Part shown: positions 16,896 to 21,584 of the stretch, one piece after another
Layout: each line of letters begins with the position of its first letter
How positions within the stretch are numbered: the first letter of the stretch is position 1
DNA from: Chara braunii
Taxonomy: Eukaryota; Streptophyta; Charophyceae; Charales; Characeae
Direction: 5' to 3'
Length of the DNA stretch: 21,584 nt
NCBI GenBank assembly: GCA_003427395.1
Contig: BFEA01000185.1
Span: 1,983,082 to 2,004,665 of the forward strand
Notes under the pieces: model-generated
Database searches by the model: none
Told to the model about the DNA's origin: nothing
The model's input: only the letters and a program-made list of their open reading frames with translations
Translations under genes and position numbers: made by a program

Positions 16896-17640
16896 CCTTA
16901 CTTATCTTCCGGGTCTAGTCGTTGCGAAGCCATGCTAGTGCTTCAGCGTTCATAGCTCTATAGGCTGTCCACTGTCCGGATTTACAAATGCCGTCCTCGG
17001 GTAATTTTGAGTCCAGTGCTTTCATCAGTTGCCCCTTGCCTTAACTCCGAATTGCCTCAAATTTTAGGGAGTCATGTTGTCGGGTTTACTCATAATAAAA
17101 GGAGAAAACCCATTGCCCTTCCCTACCTTCGCAGCAAACTCCCTAAATGGCCCGACTATCATAGCTAAGGCATGAGACCAAGTGTGGATCAAGCAAGAAG
17201 CCAAACCTTCGTACAAGAACAAACATAGATCGGCACCGTTAAAACACACTTGCGTTTTTTCCTTTTTTTTTTTTTTTGTTGAAAAGAGACCTCAATTATA
17301 CTCGTAAGTTAGGGCGAGAGTGTTGCTCCTTCTTTCGTTCGTTCAAATCATTGTCCAGAGGAAACAATAATCGGCAGCAATGGGGAAGAAAGTAAGTGGG
17401 TGTCGTTTTAAGGGGCTCGAAGCGGATAAGCCGCCCTTCTCTTCCCCTTTTTTTTTTTTTTTTTAAATCAAAGGCCTGGTCTAGTGATATCCGAAAACTA
17501 ATCAGATAGTAGAAGGAGTACTGAAGTAGACGAATTTCCGTAGTAAGCAAACGGGTCTTCTTTCCTATGGCAGACTCCCAAATCGCGTACTTAGACTACT
17601 CGTGGAGTAGAATGAAGCTAAGCCTTTTCACCAAGTCTGC
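16896..17640. other. No firm gene; one small unrecognised - strand frame (17249-17064)
   Basis: A 61-codon - strand frame (17249 to 17064) encodes a Cys-containing, fairly hydrophobic N-terminal half followed by a basic stretch. It has no recognisable domain and no splice context that I can support. The rest carries two T runs and no other signal. Confidence 0.25.
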
Positions 17641-18470
17641 GAGAATGGGAAATAGCAGGAAGACACATCTTCGGAATCTAAGCTTTACCGACTTCCGGGG
17701 TGAGGTGTCACCTATACTAATGAGCAGGAGTAGGTGAAACGTCTTCCCGTTCTTCCAACCAAGGCCTGACCCGAAATTAACGGATAAACTCACACAGCAA
17801 GGAGTAACAAATTGAATGGGAGGTTGATCGTGAGTAAGGTAAGTTGAGTTGTCTCTCTTCCTCAACCAAACCCTACTCCCAAAACACCCGATAAGCAAGA
17901 AGCGCCAAATCCGTAAGAATGCAAATTATCCAGAAAACATAGCTTCTAAATTTAAACTTACCGACCTTAGGGGCGAGACATCACCTGTACTTGGGCATAA
18001 GTAAAAACCTTCCCTTCTTCCCGCTGGGCTTAGCCCCAAGATAACGGATGGGCTCGCACAACAAGAAGTAACAAATGAGCGGGCGGTTGCTCATGGGCAA
18101 GTAAATTTGAGTTGTCTCCTTCCTCAACCAAGCTGTACTCGCACAAGCTAAGCCTACTTACTTGAATAAGAGTCAATTCAGTGAGAATGTGAAATTTAAA
18201 TAACTCCTAGTTCTAAGCTTACCATCTTCCGCGATTAGACATCGCGTACACTCATGAGCAGGAGTAAGTGAAAAACCTTCCTTCCTCAAACCAGAGCTTC
18301 GCTCTCAAAGCAATAGATAAGCTCGCACAACAAATGAAAATTAAAATGAGAGTGAAAGGTTGCTTTGTGAGCAAGGTAAATCAAGCTATCTTCCTTCCTG
18401 TCCAATCCCTAGTCGAGGAGAACGATAAGCATAAACAGCAAGTAACGAAGGCGAACAAGTGAACCAGGCG
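17640..18470. repeat. Diverged tandem array, about three units of 260-275 bp
   Basis: The landmark TAA(G/A)CTTTACCGAC or its variants starts at 17679, 17953 and 18214, giving periods of 274 and 261. Each unit then carries GAGCAGGAGTA or a variant, CTTCC.TTC, a GATAA.CTCGCACAACAA block, AGTAACAAAT and TTGAGTTGTCTC-CTTCCTCAACCA. Identity is moderate and indels are common. Open frames on the - strand follow the repeat and are not conserved between units. It ends against the second retrotransposon copy. Confidence 0.85.
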
Positions 18471-18542
18471 AAACGAAGCCCTTCTTTGCACCCGAATTGA
18501 ACCAAGATCCTGACCAGGTTCGGATAAAGGAAAACTTACCAA

Positions 18543-18724
18543 ACCCTTAAATTCGTGCGCACGTGTGCAGCGAAAGTTGCAAAAAGAAGCCCTCGAATTA
18601 CTTACTAAAGAACTGTATCGTGCTGGCGCAGGTTCGTGAGCGAAATCTCCGTCGTCGCTCCAAGCAGTACTCAAGCTCAAAGCTCCTCGATGGTACCTCC
18701 CTCTTTTCTAAATATAAGAAAAGT
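18543..18724. repeat. Module T, copy 2
   Basis: Same 182-bp length as 3194-3375, with scattered substitutions. Confidence 0.9.
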
Positions 18725-18923
18725 TTTTCCTGTTCCTAATGTGCAAGGAGGCACCGACGTCGTTTCAGACGAATTGCAAGGCCTTCTGGCCCAAGTTCCC
18801 CAGTAAGGGCCAAGTGCTATCAGATTCTCTCAGGTCCAGCTTTCTGCAAACGGGCGGGAAATTTCCCGCTAGTTTCTGACTCACACGTGCCTCCAATGAG
18901 GCTTCTCTGCGTTGGACCCTTAA
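18725..18923. repeat. Module R, copy 2
   Basis: Same 199-bp length as 3376-3574. Together with 19569-19767 it flanks the S module and recombinase stub like terminal direct repeats. Confidence 0.9.
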
Positions 18924-19037
18924 TGATGTTCGGGGTACCAACAAGATAAGATATGCAAGGTACAGAAGATCTTTGTGAAAGACAAAGGAATGTTGAAGGT
19001 TCCTTGTTCTGAAAAGTAGCCTGCAAGGGCCAGCACC
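18924..19037. repeat. Module S, copy 3
   Basis: 114 bp, matching 3058-3171 and 3575-3688. Confidence 0.9.
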
Positions 19038-19125
19038 TCCACCCCAACCCAATGTTACCCACACTTCATGCAACTTTGATATGAAATGACTTGAAATGGT
19101 AACAAATTGTTGCACATGTCCTTGA

Positions 19126-19565
19126 ATGAATTCAAATTGTTGCAGCATATGGTGGAATGAGCGATTGCTAAGTCAAGGAATTCAAAAAGCAGCGAGTACT
19201 GCACTTCCGGACATGCAAGCTCAATACGCTCAAGGCTTAATAAATTCAATAGAGTTGATTGCTCAATATGGCGTAAGCAAGGCTATTGAACAAGAAAGAG
19301 GCAAGGTTCTTTGGTTTCTTAATTGTTGGCTCCATCAAAACGGAGTGAGACGAGGATTACAAGATTGCACCGACTTAGATGTATTAGCCTTTATTGAAGG
19401 TTTGCTGACTTCCGGAGCTTAAGAAAGGTTCCCGAACGAAGGGTCGGGAGGGCGAATGCTTTGTTGCTGTGAGCACTTTAGAAGGTGCAATTAGTTGCTT
19501 AAGTAATGGTTTCAGGATACTTGGTCGAGAAGGGGTGAATAATCCTTGCGAGTCTACCAAGGTCA
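19126..19565 (+). pseudogene. Recombinase 5' fragment, second copy
   Basis: Encodes only the N-terminal core-binding part. The first frame (19126-19422) matches 3777-4073 residue by residue except for a few changes, including Tyr to Asp and Lys to Arg. It ends at the same UAA, and the +1 frame continues open through FRILGREGVNN to the break at 19565. The one-base loss seen near 4185 is absent here, so that lesion is specific to the first copy. All catalytic residues are missing. Confidence 0.88.
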
Positions 19566-19568
19566 AGC

Positions 19569-19767
19569 TTTTCCTGTTCCTAATGTGCAAGGAGGCACCG
19601 GCGTCGTTTCGGACGAATTGCAAGGCCTTCTGGCCCAAGACCCCCGGTAAGGGCCAAGTGCTATCAGACCCTCTCAGGTCCAGCTTTCTGCAAAAGGGCG
19701 GGAAATTTCCGGCTAGTTTCTGACTCACACGTGCCTCCAATGAGGCTTCTCTGCTTTGGACCCTTAA
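19569..19767. repeat. Module R, copy 3
   Basis: Standalone R joined directly to the recombinase stub on one side and to repeat X on the other. This is the position of the A1 terminal repeat. Confidence 0.9.
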
Positions 19768-19774
19768 TTCTGCA

Positions 19775-20005
19775 TCTCTGCATAAAACACATCCAGATTC
19801 AGGATCTCGATCCTATCCTTTTTGCTAGTGGGACCTCGGCCCTGGCCTCAACTTTAACAGTTCAAGGGGTTAACCGACAGAGTAGGTAATTCAGAATTCT
19901 ACTCTCTCACCCTTCTGGAGTTCGAACCCAGGCCTCAATTTCAACAGTTCAATTCAAGGGGTTAACCAACAGAGCTACTAGGCCACTTGGTGTCATTCGC
20001 TCCAA
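19775..20005 (-). repeat. tRNA-derived SINE-like repeat with partial internal duplication
   Basis: On the - strand there is an A-box-like TAGCTCTGTTGG (19977-19966), and 49 nt later a B-box GGTTCGAACTCC (19928-19917). The B box sits in a tRNA-like T arm: stem CTGG/CCAG around loop TTCGAAC. A GGGGTTAACC.ACAGAG block occurs twice, 92 bp apart (19866 and 19958), so the head is partly duplicated. The far end holds repeat X (19775-19845). No poly(A) or target duplication was recognised, and the acceptor stem is absent, so it is not a working tRNA gene. Confidence 0.6.
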
Positions 20006-20366
20006 ATTTCATGGACGTCCCGAAGGTATATATTTGTCATTCTCTGCCTCGTTCTTTTTTTTTTCTTTTCTTTTTTTTTTTGCCGCTTTCGTCCTTCCCG
20101 TGAAACTTCCAATCCACTTGTCTCGATCTGTTCATCAGCAGCCTCACCTACGTGCGAACCGAACTTGTGTCCACCTCATCTCATCTCACGTGTGTGCCAC
20201 CAACTTGTCTTGTCTGCGTCTCACGTGTGTGCCATATGGCCCAGGTGTCGACAGGATTTGAATACTGAACCTGTTTTATTTTACCAACAATCTCACGTCA
20301 GTGTGGGAAATACAGCAACCAAGCAAGGCAGGTACCACTCTCCCTTCCTTCAAACTGCCCAAACCA
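20006..20366. other. No gene seen; T-rich tract and short repeats
   Basis: Broken T runs at about 20053-20081, a repeated TCTCACGTGTGTGCCA motif (about 20184 and 20219), and a second copy of the B-box-like motif of 1509-1537 at 20249-20277. Confidence 0.5.
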
Positions 20367-20378
20367 GTCGACTGAGGG

Positions 20379-20434
<56 letters not shown>

Positions 20435-20445
20435 CGTCGACTGGG
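20367..20445. repeat. A54 run between short direct repeats
   Basis: 54 A (20379-20432) flanked by GTCGACTGAG (20367-20376) and GTCGACTGGG (20436-20445), 9 of 10 bases alike. It is the only A run of this length in the window and looks like a retroposed tail or an expanded microsatellite. Confidence 0.85.
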
Positions 20446-20617
20446 TGTCATTCTTTGCCTTGACGGCCGTTTCCTTTCCCCGAAACTGCCCCGAAACTTC
20501 CTGTCTTCTTGTTCTCGTCCTAAACGGGAGGGATGTTCTTGCCATCACCAAAGCCACCTGCATTAGAGTGCGCATACCATAATGAGAAATTACCTTCTCT
20601 CTCTCGTTCTCTCTCAC

Positions 20618-20674
20618 ACGTCATCCATATATCCGTGTATCACGTACGCTCCATCCCCTTCCACCTCCTCCCAT

Positions 20675-20738
<64 letters not shown>

Positions 20739-20885
20739 CTCTCTCTCTGTGTCTCTCTCTCCCCTCTTCCCTCCTCCACACGTCATCCATATATCCATAT
20801 ATCACCTAAGCTCGATCCCGTTCCACCTCCTCCCACACTTCTCTCTCTCTCTCTCTGTGTCTCTCTCTCCCCTCTTCCCTCCCCC
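20618..20885. repeat. Duplicated TC-rich block
   Basis: Two units share ACACGTCATCCATATATCC, then TCCACCTCCTCCCA, a (TC)n run, GTGTCTCTCTCTCCCC and TCTTCCCTCC. They start at about 20618 and 20778. The (TC)n run is much longer in the first unit. Frames across it encode only Ser/Leu repeats and are not genes. Confidence 0.9.
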
Positions 20886-20933
20886 CGCACCCCCCCACCT
20901 GCCGCGCTTTCTTCCCCCACCGCTGCTCAGATT

Positions 20934-20950
20934 GTGTGTGTGTGTGTGTG
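20934..20950. repeat. (TG)n microsatellite
   Basis: Short TG repeat running into GGGTGGGTGGGTG. Confidence 0.9.
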
Positions 20951-21309
20951 GGTGGGTGGGTGTTTGCGCTGGCGGTAGGCTTCGACCCCCTTCCCTTACA
21001 TTTATAAACATTGATGGTATTGACCTGCATAGAAGCTTGTACCTGTATTGAGAGATCCAAGTTGGGTAAACGACCATGTTATCGATAATACGGTGAGCAG
21101 GGAGGGAGGAAAAGACAACATGTGTACCTTTACCGTTGAGGAGCAGAGCAGAGGGGGGGGGCTAGATAGGGGATAAGATGCCCGCTTTGAGCGTTCAATG
21201 GGTGCTAATGCACTTTTCTTCGCTTCTGGGTGCATTCCTGCGTATGTGAGCGCCATTGGAGTTTGCGTCTCCGCGCACGTCTGCGTGCGTGTGTGCGTGC
21301 GTGCGTGCT

Positions 21310-21366
<57 letters not shown>
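21310..21366. repeat. (GA)n microsatellite preceded by a GTGC-rich tract
   Basis: Perfect GA repeat of nearly 30 units, following a TGCGTG-rich alternating purine-pyrimidine tract (about 21275-21309) that could favour Z-DNA. Confidence 0.95.
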
Positions 21367-21370
<4 letters not shown>

Positions 21371-21530
21371 GGCGGGGAAATGTGGATGGGTAGTTGTCGT
21401 ATAGAGTGGTGTCATGAAGAGAGAGGGTTGATGTTCCTCGGCGTCACGGGCTGTGTGTGTGCGTAAAAACACACCCTTCTCTTTCCTTGTTTTTTTGCAC
21501 GTATTTTAACTCCACAGTGCTTTCTTCTTC

Positions 21531-21531
21531 T

Positions 21532-21584
<53 letters not shown>
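21531..21584. repeat. (TC)n microsatellite at the window edge
   Basis: TTC repeats pass into a pure TC repeat that reaches the last base, mirroring the AG repeat at position 1. Confidence 0.97.

Larger units (their letters stand above)
9428..17464. repeat. Cluster of long T runs, all on the + strand
   Basis: Runs of 14 or more T occur at about 9428, 9535, 9806, 10485, 10606, 11090, 11186, 11419, 11749, 12342, 14843, 15480, 15661, 15920, 16258, 17263 and 17448. No A run of that length occurs in the same interval; the longest is 12 at 13202-13213. Many are preceded by C or CT runs and followed by GA. The remaining sequence in this 8 kb holds no intact gene that I can support. Confidence 0.9.
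18543..19767 (-). mobile_element. Internally deleted second copy of the retrotransposon end
   Basis: 18543-19565 is co-linear with 3194-4215 (1023 against 1022 bases, a single one-base difference in length) through modules T, R, S and the 5' part of the recombinase. At 19566 it leaves the recombinase and after three bases enters a further R module (19569-19767). In - strand order this is A1(R), a recombinase stub, B1(S), A2(R+T), the layout expected of a non-autonomous deletion derivative. The outer B2 (S) is not seen beyond 18543. Confidence 0.8.

Noticed and set aside
20533-21051. 172-codon frame of Ser-Leu repeats
   Set aside because: Product of the duplicated (TC)n block; the opposite strand is open as Arg-Glu for the same reason.
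1-21584. Bacterial-type operons, CRISPR arrays, integrons or a prophage
   Set aside because: No spaced repeats with unique spacers, no coherent dense coding; gene structure and repeats are eukaryotic.

Overview
This is a repeat-dominated eukaryotic window. The evidence is dense microsatellites, long homopolymers, spliceosomal-type splice signals, a tRNA-derived retroposon and two copies of a tyrosine-recombinase (YR) retrotransposon. There are no operons, ribosome-binding sites or intact single-copy genes, and I recognise no rRNA, complete tRNA or CRISPR. The host lineage cannot be fixed from the sequence. The inverted recombinase arrangement recalls, from memory, the Kangaroo element of the green alga Volvox within the PAT/DIRS order, so an alga, another protist or an early animal would all fit. 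The window starts and ends inside GA/TC microsatellites and has one unresolved base (position 14792), as expected of a repeat-broken assembly. 

Region by region: 1-2960 is intergenic, with a (AG)20 tract, a GC-richer stretch with one doubtful open frame (609-1184), small hairpins and a 159-bp-period direct duplication. The main object lies at about 3058-8849. It is a decayed but readable retrotransposon with a recombinase on the + strand (3777-4864) facing a reverse transcriptase/RNase H gene (6957 down to 4978) and a gag-like gene (8849 down to 6950) on the - strand. The gag-like gene begins with a Tudor-like chromatin-reader fold, appears to carry a 270-nt GT-AG intron, ends in an RGG-type tail instead of a zinc knuckle, and overlaps the RT start in an ATGAATGA junction. 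Direct-repeat modules S, T and R lie beside the recombinase. 

From 8850 to 17500 there is no convincing intact gene. This stretch carries about 17 long T runs, all on the same strand, degenerate ~110-bp repeats with a palindromic core, an (AT)n cruciform-like hairpin, long C runs, and one unrecognised pseudogene (about 14607 down to 13213, - strand) whose 3' part is tandemly duplicated. 17640-18470 is a diverged tandem array with a 260-275 bp period. 

18543-19767 is a second, internally deleted copy of the retrotransposon end, co-linear with 3194-4215 and then joined to an extra R module. It is followed by a tRNA-derived SINE-like repeat on the - strand (about 19775-20005), a 54-nt A run between short direct repeats, a duplicated TC-rich block and terminal microsatellites. 

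How the parts work together: in a living relative, gag and RT/RNase H would make and copy the RNA, and the YR would insert a circular DNA copy without cutting target-site duplications. The split direct repeats S and R/T would allow the full element to be rebuilt from RNA. The copies here carry stop codons and frameshifts and are very probably dead.
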